A stretch of 32,246 bases of DNA from JALXCG01 sp026991065 [NCBI: Gemmatimonadota bacterium] (GTDB lineage Bacteria > GCA-2686955), in assembly GCA_026991065.1 (NCBI GenBank), contig JALXCG010000886.1, forward strand, positions 1 through 32,246, given 5' to 3'. Shown here one piece after another: positions 24,704-32,246 of the stretch. Within the stretch, counting starts at the first letter, position 1; every line of letters starts with the position of its first letter. Position numbers and translations under genes: made by a program. The notes under the pieces were generated by a model, which had not been told where the DNA came from, made no database searches, and saw nothing but the letters and a program-made list of their open reading frames with translations.

Positions 24704-26068
24704 TCAGTGATTCACCAGGCCGAAAAGGATCGTAGCCAAACTGAAATAGAGCAGAATGCCAAGCACATCGTTGGCCGTCGTGATGAATGGACCGGTGGCC
24801 ACGGCCGGGTCGATACCGATGCGATCGAGAAGCAGCGGAAGGCTGGAGCCGATCACGGACGCGGAGCAACCAACCCCCAACATGGCCAAACCAACAACAA
24901 GCCCCATGCCGAGATCGTGAAACCACAAGAACGCAACCGACGCGGCCAGCGTCCCACACACCAAGCCAATGGTCATGCCGACTCGCAGTTCCCGCAAGAT
25001 CGGCCTCCATACGCCGGAATAGGAGAGATCGCCCGTCGTCATCGCACGAATGACGATGGTCGACGACTGAATCCCGATGTTGCCCCCGAGTGCCGCCACC
25101 GCCGGCACAAAGAACGCCAGCCCCAGGGCGAGTTTCAGTATGCCCGAAAACATCGACATGAAGTACCCGGATGTGAGCCCGCCGGCCAGCCCCACGATGA
25201 CCCACGGCAGACGCACTTGGGCGATGCGCAAAGCGGAACGCTCCGCTACCTCGCGACTGCTCGATCCGGCCATGCGAAGAATGTCCTCCGTGGCCTCGTC
25301 GGAGATCACATCAATCACATCGTCGAAAGTGACGCGCCCCACCAAGCGCCCGTCCGCATCCACCACCGGCAACGCAACCAGGTTGTAGCGAGCCATCAAT
25401 TGCGCCACCTCTTCCTGGTCCAGATCCACGTTGCAAGAGACCAGGGGTGCCTGAATCAAAGCCGACACCGGCGCATGCTTGGCGGCCGTCACCAGACGAT
25501 GCAGGGGCAAGCGCCCCACCAAGCGGCCTTCCTTGTCGATCACATAGACCACAAAGACATCGTCGTGCGGAGTCTGCAATCCACGCAATTGCCGGATCGC
25601 GTCCTCGGCGGTTGCGTCGAATGGAACCGTGACCACCTCCGGGGTCATGATGCCGCCGGCTGTGTCTTCGCCATAGTCCAGAAGCTTGGTGACGAGCTGC
25701 TTCTCCGGCTCGTCCAGATCTTCGAGCACCGCCCCGCGCTGGGTTTCGGAAAGAGCGCCGATCACATCCGCGGCGTCGTCCGCGGCCATGGTTTCTACCG
25801 CTTCGCTGATGCTCTCCGTGCTCATCTCTTCGAGCACATCTTCCATCGCCTGGTCGGAAAGCTCAGCCAGGGCATCTCCCGCCTCCTGCCCCTTGAGCGC
25901 ACTGAGGATTTGCGATCCATCCTCGGGAGAAACCGATTCGATCAGATCCGCAACATCTTCGGCATGCAAGGAAGCCAGCAGGGCGCGAAGCGCCGCAGGA
26001 TCACCTTGATCGAGAGCGTGACGGATTGCATCACGGGAGGGGGCGGGCGAGGGGGTCGTGCTGTCCAT
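24704..26068 (-). CDS. mgtE: MgtE-type magnesium transporter
   Basis: A 454-residue Mg2+ channel of the MgtE family. The N-terminal superhelical domain is at about 1-125 (HAEDVADLIESVSPEDGSQIL repeats). A CBS pair at about 130-255 (DTAGGIMTPEVVTVPFDATA, RYNLVALPVVDADGRLVGRVTFDDVIDVI) gates the pore by Mg2+ binding. The plug helix leads to five TM helices (about 285-450) with the selectivity stretch PAVAALGGNIGIQ and TANDVLGILLYF. It sits just downstream of two CorC-like proteins, giving a three-gene cation block, and 13 nt before recO. Confidence 0.96.
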   Translation of the reverse strand: MDSTTPSPAPSRDAIRHALDQGDPAALRALLASLHAEDVADLIESVSPEDGSQILSALKGQEAGDALAELSDQAMEDVLEEMSTESISEAVETMAADDAADVIGALSETQRGAVLEDLDEPEKQLVTKLLDYGEDTAGGIMTPEVVTVPFDATAEDAIRQLRGLQTPHDDVFVVYVIDKEGRLVGRLPLHRLVTAAKHAPVSALIQAPLVSCNVDLDQEEVAQLMARYNLVALPVVDADGRLVGRVTFDDVIDVISDEATEDILRMAGSSSREVAERSALRIAQVRLPWVIVGLAGGLTSGYFMSMFSGILKLALGLAFFVPAVAALGGNIGIQSSTIVIRAMTTGDLSYSGVWRPILRELRVGMTIGLVCGTLAASVAFLWFHDLGMGLVVGLAMLGVGCSASVIGSSLPLLLDRIGIDPAVATGPFITTANDVLGILLYFSLATILFGLVNH

Positions 26069-26100
26069 CCGCCCAGCTTAGCGCACCCGGGACTCGGTAC

Positions 26101-27366
26101 TCAGCTGTTCATCGCCGCGGGACGCTCAATCCGCAGAAGTTGAACCGAGCGCTCATTCGATTTCGCGACCGTGATGCGCACATCCGCAACCGCCAGCGTT
26201 TCCCCTTTAATCGGAATGCGCCCCAACGAATCGATCACATAGCCAGCCAATGTCTCGTAATCGCCATCCGGCAGGATTAGGCCGATATGCTCTTCGAGAG
26301 CATCCACATCAATTTGCCCGTTGGCCATCCAAACGCCTTTGCCGACCGGGCGCAAGAGATCATCGGGAACATCGTGCTCATCGCGGATGTCGCCGACCAG
26401 CAACTCAAGAAGATCTTCCAGGGTCACAATCCCCTCGGTGCCTCCGTGCTCATCCAGCACAACCGCCAGGTGCTCGCGCCGTGCCCGAAGCTCCTCAAGC
26501 AGCTGCGCAGCCTTTTTTTGCTCGGGGACAAAAGGAACACTGCGCAGGTTCTCGCGGAGCCGAATCGGCCCCTTGCGCGACGCCAAAAGCAGATCCGACG
26601 CATGAACGACGCCGATGATATGGTCGATATCGCCCTGGTAGACCGGCAGACGCGAAAAGCGCCCGCTCGACAGCACATCCAGAATCTCCTCTTCACTGAC
26701 GTCGATGTCTATCCCCACGACCCGGGTGCGAGGCGTCAGAGCCTCTTTCACCGTGGTCTGACGAAACTCCAGAATGCCGGAGATGATCTTCTCCTCTTCA
26801 TCAACGGCCCCGGTGTCATCTTGTGGGCTGAGCAGATCCACCACATCTTCCCGGCGCAGGGTCGGCCGTGACATCTTGGTAGGCAGGCGCAACAGCTTGC
26901 GCACGCCCCGCGAAAGCAGTTCCACCACCCACGCCACTGGATGCAACGCCCAGTGCGCCACGCGCAACGGTCCGATGGTCCAGAGAGATGTGCGATTCGG
27001 ATAGTGGCTGGCGATCGACTTGGGAATGATCTCCGCGAAGATCAAAAGCGCCGGCGTCACCACCGCAACATCGATCAGGTGCACCATTGCTTCCGCATTG
27101 CTCTGTTCGCCCAGATTGCGTTCAAGCAGATAGGCCGCCAATGCCGTGACCGCGACAATCGCGATGTTGTTGCCGACCAGAGTCGTGGTCAGGAAGCTCT
27201 GCGGATCTTCGGTATAGGTCTCAATCGCTCTCGCCAAACGTGCGCGCCGCCCCTTGCCCTCGGCCCAGGCGCGGATGCGCAATCGATTGTGACTGGTAAA
27301 CGCGGTTTCCGCACCGGAGAAAAAGAAGGCCGCGGCAAACGCAAAGGCGATCAGCAGGATAATCAT
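26101..27366 (-). CDS. CorC/CNNM-type transporter-like protein, copy 2
   Basis: A 421-residue protein: CNNM/DUF21 membrane domain (about 1-190, starting IILLIAFAFAAAFFFSGAETAF), CBS pair (about 205-330: RTRVVGIDIDVSE, RFSRLPVYQGDIDHIIGVVH, LAVVLDEHGGTEGIVTLEDLLE), and a C-terminal CorC_HlyC domain (about 340-415: VWMANGQIDVDALEEHIG, YETLAGYVIDSLGRIP). Proteins of this type are linked to Mg2+/Co2+ efflux or Na+/Mg2+ exchange; the older 'hemolysin' label is misleading. ATG 27366 overlaps the stop of the upstream paralogue (ATGA), so the two are coupled and may form a heteromer. Confidence 0.93.
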   Translation of the reverse strand: MIILLIAFAFAAAFFFSGAETAFTSHNRLRIRAWAEGKGRRARLARAIETYTEDPQSFLTTTLVGNNIAIVAVTALAAYLLERNLGEQSNAEAMVHLIDVAVVTPALLIFAEIIPKSIASHYPNRTSLWTIGPLRVAHWALHPVAWVVELLSRGVRKLLRLPTKMSRPTLRREDVVDLLSPQDDTGAVDEEEKIISGILEFRQTTVKEALTPRTRVVGIDIDVSEEEILDVLSSGRFSRLPVYQGDIDHIIGVVHASDLLLASRKGPIRLRENLRSVPFVPEQKKAAQLLEELRARREHLAVVLDEHGGTEGIVTLEDLLELLVGDIRDEHDVPDDLLRPVGKGVWMANGQIDVDALEEHIGLILPDGDYETLAGYVIDSLGRIPIKGETLAVADVRITVAKSNERSVQLLRIERPAAMNS

Positions 27367-28724
27367 GCTCCCTCTCCCTCGGCGGGAATGGCCCCTTTCA
27401 CTTCTGCCGCCTCCACCTCTTTGGCCATCTTCGTGGCCCCATCCGCGGCGGAAGGCAATGGATGGTCCTCCGGTAGAACAATTCGCACGCGGCGAATCCG
27501 ATTGCGCACCACTCGCTCGACCGTAAGAGTCAGCCCGCGCACCGTAATCGTTCGGCCCACCCGCGGAATCTCACCGATCTGATCAAGGATCAATCCCCCG
27601 AGCGTGTTGTACCCATCACCCTCCAGATCCACGCCGACCAACTCCGAGAGATCATCCACATTCATTCGCCCGTCCCCAATGATGGTCCGCGAATTGACCA
27701 CCTCGTGAAGAACCTCCTCGCGGTCGTGCTCATCCCATATCTCACCAACCAACTCCTCGAGAATGTCTTCAAGAGTCACGATGCCGGAGGTGCCCCCATA
27801 CTCATCCACAACCACCGCCATCTGCGTATTTCGCTTGCGCAAGGACTCCAGCAGATCGAGAACATTCATCGCCTCGGGCACAAAATATGCGCGGCGCACC
27901 ATGCGCTCCAGCCTGAACTCCTCTTCGCGGTGAATGAAGCGCAGCAGATCCTTCGCATGAACAACACCGATCACTTGATCGATCGATTCGCGATAAACCG
28001 GCATCCGCGAGAAGCGTGTCGCCGCCAACAGATCGAGCAGTTCCGCGTGCCCGGTCGAGACCTCGACCGCGGTTACGTCGAGCCGCGGAACCATAATCTC
28101 GCGCACCAGCGTGCTGGTCAGCTCAACCGCGGAATCCAGGAGTTTCCGCTCCCCGGCATCGATCAACCCCTCCTCGTCACTGAGGCGCAGAACCGTGCGC
28201 TTCTCTTCCGTCGAAGCCGACGTAGCCGCGGGCGCCAACTCACCGAAACGGGTCAAATGATAGAGAACACTGATGAGCGGGGCGGTAAAACGAAAGAAGA
28301 TCCGAACGGCCGGCACAGTGACCGACGCGAAGCGACCGGCGTTGGCCAGGGCAACCGACTTCGGCGTGACTTCGCCCAAAACCAGAAGAACCAACGGCAT
28401 CAAGACAACCGTCGCGGCAACCGCCACCCACGAGGGAAAATCGTAGAGGTCGCAGACCCGCAGGGCCAAGCCGACGGCCACCGAAGAGGCCGCGACATTC
28501 ACCAGGGTATTGCCGAGCAAAACGCCCACAAGAAAGCGCCGGGGATCGGCAACCAGCGAGCGGATGGCCGCACTCCGCTTGCTTCCGCCGGCCTCCTCCT
28601 CGTCATCCACGCCCATGGCCGAGAGTGTCATCAAGGCGGTTTCTGTTCCGCTGAAAACAGCGCTCAGTAGCAGCAGAACCACGATGCTAAAAAAACTCAG
28701 AAGCAGAGAGGCTCCGGTGCTCAA
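27363..28724 (-). CDS. CorC/CNNM-type transporter-like protein, copy 1
   Basis: A 453-residue paralogue of the next gene with the same layout: CNNM/DUF21 domain (FFSIVVLLLLSAVFSGTETA at about 10-29, more helices to 195), CBS pair (about 215-345: REIMVPRLDVTAVEVSTGH, RFSRMPVYRESIDQVIGVVH, MAVVVDEYGGTSGIVTLEDIL) and CorC_HlyC domain (about 355-430: GDGRMNVDDLSELVG, YNTLGGLILDQIGEIPRVG). A charged Ala/Glu tail ends it. The start is TTG 28724, overlapping the ybeY stop as TTGA. Likely a cation (Mg2+/Co2+) transporter subunit in the inner membrane; substrate not provable here. Confidence 0.93.
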   Translation of the reverse strand: MSTGASLLLSFFSIVVLLLLSAVFSGTETALMTLSAMGVDDEEEAGGSKRSAAIRSLVADPRRFLVGVLLGNTLVNVAASSVAVGLALRVCDLYDFPSWVAVAATVVLMPLVLLVLGEVTPKSVALANAGRFASVTVPAVRIFFRFTAPLISVLYHLTRFGELAPAATSASTEEKRTVLRLSDEEGLIDAGERKLLDSAVELTSTLVREIMVPRLDVTAVEVSTGHAELLDLLAATRFSRMPVYRESIDQVIGVVHAKDLLRFIHREEEFRLERMVRRAYFVPEAMNVLDLLESLRKRNTQMAVVVDEYGGTSGIVTLEDILEELVGEIWDEHDREEVLHEVVNSRTIIGDGRMNVDDLSELVGVDLEGDGYNTLGGLILDQIGEIPRVGRTITVRGLTLTVERVVRNRIRRVRIVLPEDHPLPSAADGATKMAKEVEAAEVKGAIPAEGEGA

Positions 28725-29248
28725 GATCGCCTCTCCCCGCTCGGCCGGGCTGCGCGCCCGCGCTCGGCGCCCTCCCCCGGCTCATCCTGGTGAAGCGCCC
28801 ACCAGCGCCGCCAATACTGCTCCTCCAAGGGCTTCATCCGGGCGGCATCCTCGGCTTCGATGTGATCGAATCCCAGCAGATGGAGCGCACCGTGAATCAC
28901 CAGCCGGGCCACCTCCTCGGCGAGCGAAGCGCCATAGCGCTCCGCCTGTTCCCGCGCCCGCTGGAGAGAGATGTAGACCTCGCCGATGGGTGCCGCGGCG
29001 CGACACGCGTCGCCCACCGCCACACTCGCATCATCGAGCGGGAAAGAGATCACATCGGTCGCCCCCGCGCGCCCCCGAAACCGCTGGTTCAAATCGGCCA
29101 GCAGCTCGTCGTCCGCCAGGATCACGTCGATGCTTCGCTCCGGCGCCACCTCCCTGCCGCGCCGAACTTCCTCCAAAGCTGCCGCCGCAACCGCCTCCAA
29201 TCCCGGGGTGGCGAGGGTCCCAGCGGCGGCGGAGAGATGGACACTCAT
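28721..29248 (-). CDS. ybeY: rRNA maturation endoribonuclease YbeY
   Basis: A 175-residue zinc metalloprotein involved in 16S rRNA 3' maturation and ribosome quality control. The zinc motif is H-G-A-L-H-L-L-G-F-D-H (HGxLHLxGxDH). The substrate strand FRGRAGATDVISFPLDD and the G-E-V-Y-I-S-L strand are family hallmarks. The C-terminus is longer than usual, with an Arg/Gly/Pro tail after YWRRWWALHQ. ATG 29248 overlaps the pgpH stop (ATGA). Neighbours phoH and pgpH upstream and CorC downstream are the standard bacterial ybeY context. Confidence 0.95.
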   Translation of the reverse strand: MSVHLSAAAGTLATPGLEAVAAAALEEVRRGREVAPERSIDVILADDELLADLNQRFRGRAGATDVISFPLDDASVAVGDACRAAAPIGEVYISLQRAREQAERYGASLAEEVARLVIHGALHLLGFDHIEAEDAARMKPLEEQYWRRWWALHQDEPGEGAERGRAARPSGERRS

Positions 29249-31557
29249 GGACGCTCCTCGGTCGCGCCGGCGGCGCCGCTGGGACCGGCGGCATTGCCGC
29301 CCCCGGATGGCGCCCGGCCGGATCTTGTCGTGGGCTCCTCGTCGCGCCCGTTGCGGGCCTTCTTCGACTGCGCCTTGTCCATCTCTCGAATCGTCTCCTC
29401 ATCCGTTTCCGGATACTTGATGCGCACGTGGAAAGCACCGATCAGAATCGGCAAGAACGCCTGGCCAATGCGCCGCAGATCATCCAAAGTCAGGTTGGAC
29501 TGGTCCAGCTGTCCATTGGCGAACTTCTCCCGAATGGTTCGCTGCACCATCTGCTCCAGACGCAACGGCGTTGGGTCATCAAGAGAGCGAGATGCAGCCT
29601 CGACCGTATCAGCGATCATGACAATCGCGGTTTCCCTGCGCGACGGCTTGGGACCCGGATAACGGTAGTCATCCATTCGCACTTCGCCGTGCTTCTCGCT
29701 GGTCATCGCTTTGTTGTAGAAAAACGAGATTACGCTGGTCCCGTGGTGCTCCGGAATGAAGTCGATAATCACCTGGGGCAGCTTGTGTTCCCGGGCCATC
29801 TCGATGCCGACCTTCACGTGATTCTGGATCACCAGCGCCGACATCGATGGTGAAAGCTGATCGTGTTTGTTCCCGTTGCCCATCTGATTCTCAATGAAAT
29901 ACTCGGGCTTCGCCATCTTGCCCACATCGTGGAAATAGGCACCGACACGTGTCATCAGCGCATTCGCCCCAATCGCCGCGGCAGCCGCCTCGGAGAGACT
30001 CGCCACCTGAATCGAGTGGTGAAACGAGCCCGGCGCCCGCACCGCCAACTGGCGCAACAGAGGGTGGTTCAAGTCCGCGTATTCACTCAGCGTCAGATCG
30101 GTGGTCAAGCCAAACAGGCGCTCCAGCGCCGGCAGCAGAAAGAGTGCAACCAGAAACGAGATCACCACCGACACCGTCATCGTCAACAGTCGCTCAAAAG
30201 AGCGATGAAACGCCACCCCATACGCCTGATCGACCAGCAAAACCGTCACAATTCCGATGGCCGCGACAATGATGATGGAGCCGAAATAGGACGCCCGCCG
30301 GCGGATGTTGTTTACCGCGTATATCGTGGCCAGCGAGACCATCAGACCGACCAACGCAAAAAGCGCGGGGCCTTTGCTATAGAGCGCGATTGAATAGACC
30401 GTAACCACCGCCAGGATGATCGCAACCTGCGCATCGAGCAGAATGGTTGCCAGCAGCGGCGCCAGGATCACCGGAGACAACACATCTTCGAAACGCACGG
30501 AACCGGTGATCAGGGCGGACGGAAGAGCGGAACTCAAAAGGAGCACGCCCAGCAAAACCTGCTTCTTTCCGTCGGCGGCCAGGTCGGGACGATAGCGCCA
30601 GAGATACCCCCCGATCGCCCCGCCGACCAAGAGTGTAAAAACACCGGTCGTGGCCAGAATCTCCCGCACTCGATCCCACAACGTAGCCCCCCGATGAGAG
30701 CGCAGTTGAACTTCGCGGTAGGCCACCAGTTTTTGTGCTTGCAGCGGCGTCACCACCTCGTGCGCCCGCACAATCCTCTCCCCCGCCTTGACCGTCGCGA
30801 TCAGTGCGGTCACCTGAGCCTCCGCCTCCTGCGCGCGGCGCTCCGACTCCTCCGTATCGACCACCAGATTCGGCTCGGCAATCGCGCTGACCAGAGTGCG
30901 AACCAGGCGCTGCTCCTCCGGGTCATCGGTCAGTGCCGCCACCCGCCGGCCCACTTCGTAAACCAGCGCACTGGAGCGCAGCACATCGCTCCCGGAGGTC
31001 TCCTCGCCCCCCGCCCGGCGCACCACAATGGGCCGGTCGACACTGTCGATATCGGCACTAACGATCCCCTGCTCAAAAAGCTGCGCCACAACCCGATCGA
31101 CCAGTCGCCGCAGCCGCCGAGCCCGCGGCGTGTCGCCGGAAAATGCCCGCAGATCCTTCTCTGACAGACCGAAACTCCAGCGCCCCAGAGGCTCATTGCG
31201 ACCGAGCGCATCATAGAGAGCATCCAGGACCGCCCGCCGCTCGAACTCCACGCTCTCGCGATGCACCAAAACCAGTGGCGCCGTGGCACGAGCGCGCGCC
31301 CGTGCCTCGCGCAGCGCACTGGCACTCCGCATCACCTGGAAATCCTGCGTCGCAATCACGTCGCGATCGGCGATCTCGCCGGCACTGATCACCGGACACA
31401 GATCGACGCTCTCACCACGCGGGCGCACTGCCACCAAGAGCGCCACAACCACCAGAATGGTCGCCAGCGCATGCCAAAGAGGCGAATGAGCGGAGGCCGA
31501 GTTGGCGCGCTTGTCGCTACTCGACCGCCGCACGGGTTTTGGAGGTTTTGCTCGCAT
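29245..31557 (-). CDS. 7TM-HD membrane phosphohydrolase (PgpH-like)
   Basis: A 770-residue inner-membrane protein. TM1 is at about 28-44, followed by a large extracytoplasmic 7TMR-HDED region (about 50-300) that includes long Arg/Glu-rich helices and KAGERIVRAHEVVTPLQAQKL. Seven TM helices span about 310-500. The cytoplasmic HD domain (about 525-700) has FHHSIQVASLSEAAA, YFHDVGKMAKPEYFIENQ, NHVKVGIEMAREHKLP and EHHGTSVISFFYNKA. PgpH-type proteins hydrolyse c-di-AMP in several bacteria; that activity is inferred from family only. The tail (about 735-770) is Gly/Ala/Arg-rich and disordered. It sits between phoH and ybeY, the common arrangement. Confidence 0.93.
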   Translation of the reverse strand: MRAKPPKPVRRSSSDKRANSASAHSPLWHALATILVVVALLVAVRPRGESVDLCPVISAGEIADRDVIATQDFQVMRSASALREARARARATAPLVLVHRESVEFERRAVLDALYDALGRNEPLGRWSFGLSEKDLRAFSGDTPRARRLRRLVDRVVAQLFEQGIVSADIDSVDRPIVVRRAGGEETSGSDVLRSSALVYEVGRRVAALTDDPEEQRLVRTLVSAIAEPNLVVDTEESERRAQEAEAQVTALIATVKAGERIVRAHEVVTPLQAQKLVAYREVQLRSHRGATLWDRVREILATTGVFTLLVGGAIGGYLWRYRPDLAADGKKQVLLGVLLLSSALPSALITGSVRFEDVLSPVILAPLLATILLDAQVAIILAVVTVYSIALYSKGPALFALVGLMVSLATIYAVNNIRRRASYFGSIIIVAAIGIVTVLLVDQAYGVAFHRSFERLLTMTVSVVISFLVALFLLPALERLFGLTTDLTLSEYADLNHPLLRQLAVRAPGSFHHSIQVASLSEAAAAAIGANALMTRVGAYFHDVGKMAKPEYFIENQMGNGNKHDQLSPSMSALVIQNHVKVGIEMAREHKLPQVIIDFIPEHHGTSVISFFYNKAMTSEKHGEVRMDDYRYPGPKPSRRETAIVMIADTVEAASRSLDDPTPLRLEQMVQRTIREKFANGQLDQSNLTLDDLRRIGQAFLPILIGAFHVRIKYPETDEETIREMDKAQSKKARNGRDEEPTTRSGRAPSGGGNAAGPSGAAGATEERP

Positions 31558-31575
31558 TGCTGGCAGGGTAGCTTC

Positions 31576-32246
31576 CTAGTCCCTCGGCTCGGACAAAGAT
31601 GAGAGATCAGCGCGGGCAGACTGCTCCGCCCGCTCATATGCGCCCAGAATATGCCGAACCAGTGCATGCCGCACAACATCGGCGTCGCTGAATTCGACAA
31701 TCCCAATCTCGGCGATCGACGCCAGAATCGCCCGTGCGTGAATCAACCCCGAGCGGCTGCGATCCGGCAGATCCACCTGGGTCATATCCCCCGTGATGAT
31801 CGCCTTGGAACCATTGCCAAGACGCGTCAGGAACATCTTGATCTGCAAACGAGTTGCATTCTGCCCTTCATCAAGAATCACAAAACTGCGATTGAGTGTG
31901 CGCCCCCGCATATACGCCAGGGGAACCACCTCGATGGTACCGTTTTCCATGAGCTTGCGCACGCGCTCCATCGGCATCATATCGCCCAAAGCATCATAGA
32001 GCGGCCGCAGATAGGGATCGACCTTCTCCTGCATGTCGCCGGGCAGAAATCCCAGCGACTCACCGGCTTCCACCGCCGGTCGGGTCAAGACAATGCGCTC
32101 GACCTCCCGGCGCGTCAGTGCCTCCACCGCGCAAGCCACCGCCAGATACGTCTTACCGGTGCCCGCCGGCCCCACCCCAAGAACCACATCGTGGGTGCGG
32201 ATCGCATTTACATACTGCTGTTGCATCACCGTTTTCGGCACAACAC
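31576..32246 (-). CDS. phoH: PhoH-like ATPase (5' end outside window)
   Basis: The visible 223 codons encode most of a PhoH-family protein (usual length about 320). From the edge: [13 protein letters not shown], Walker [55 protein letters not shown] (Walker B) and GDMTQVDLP. The missing N-terminus would carry the KH-like segment. PhoH proteins are RNA-linked ATPases, often next to ybeY and thought to act in RNA metabolism. The stop lies 18 nt before pgpH. The true start is beyond the window; internal start codons near the edge should not be used. Confidence 0.93.
   Translation of the reverse strand, partial: VVPKTVMQQQYVNAIRTHDVVLGVGPAGTGKTYLAVACAVEALTRREVERIVLTRPAVEAGESLGFLPGDMQEKVDPYLRPLYDALGDMMPMERVRKLMENGTIEVVPLAYMRGRTLNRSFVILDEGQNATRLQIKMFLTRLGNGSKAIITGDMTQVDLPDRSRSGLIHARAILASIAEIGIVEFSDADVVRHALVRHILGAYERAEQSARADLSSLSEPRD

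Noticed and set aside
24536-26143. Plus-strand frame of 535 codons
   Set aside because: It lies opposite mgtE and the start of recO, whose motifs are unambiguous. Its product is rich in His, Arg and Gln with no domain pattern, typical of an antisense shadow in GC-rich DNA.
28510-29853. Plus-strand frame of 447 codons
   Set aside because: Opposite ybeY and the ends of pgpH and a CorC-like gene. The sequence is Arg/Pro/Ala-rich low complexity with no recognisable fold.

Overview
The window is a GC-rich bacterial chromosome segment, almost wholly coded on the minus strand. It carries conserved housekeeping operons and a few exported proteins with FlgD-like C-terminal Ig/sorting modules (SPNPFNP, YDLSGHKV and GLYLAV motifs). 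That module, a 7TM-HD phosphohydrolase, GC-rich coding sequence and lineage-specific secreted proteins suggest an uncultured FCB-type or Eisenbacteria-like Gram-negative bacterium. The placement is inference. I saw no insertion sequence, phage, CRISPR array or defence system.

Layout, read in the direction of transcription (high to low coordinates). (1) 32246-23830: phoH (5' end outside the window), pgpH-like HD phosphohydrolase, ybeY, two CorC/CNNM-type transporter-like proteins, mgtE, recO and a secreted multidomain protein. Most junctions overlap by 4 nt or are very short, so this looks like one operon joining RNA maturation, Mg2+ homeostasis and repair. (2) 21915-19258: a lone plus-strand DUF72 gene, convergent with block 1, and a secreted parallel beta-helix protein. 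(3) 18931-11482: tRNA-Leu(TAG), tig, clpP, clpX, engB, cysteine desulfurase, mnmA and a membrane-anchored peptidase MA-like protein. The theme is folding and proteolysis, then ribosome assembly and tRNA thiolation. (4) 11401-10669: four tRNA genes (Ser-TGA, Ser-GCT, Gln-CTG, Glu-CTC) with recognisable promoters and hairpin terminators. (5) 10476-8333: a small lipoprotein and an exported five-repeat beta-propeller protein. (6) 8231-1: a near-consensus sigma-70 promoter, then divergent polysaccharide deacetylase, pdxJ, secD, secF, a small exported DUF4783/NTF2-like protein and a very large polytopic membrane sensor-like protein that runs off the window.

The most useful observations are these. 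The promoter in block 6 overlaps the first ATG of the deacetylase frame, so the real start must lie further in. The gene covering the first 2.67 kb is one uninterrupted frame of at least 889 codons with two extracytoplasmic regions around a membrane array. The propeller protein has five recognisable blades between two FlgD-like modules. SecD has an unusual Ala/Asp/Ser-rich insert. No wholly new multi-gene system is evident; the best candidates for undescribed biology are the exported proteins and the giant sensor.
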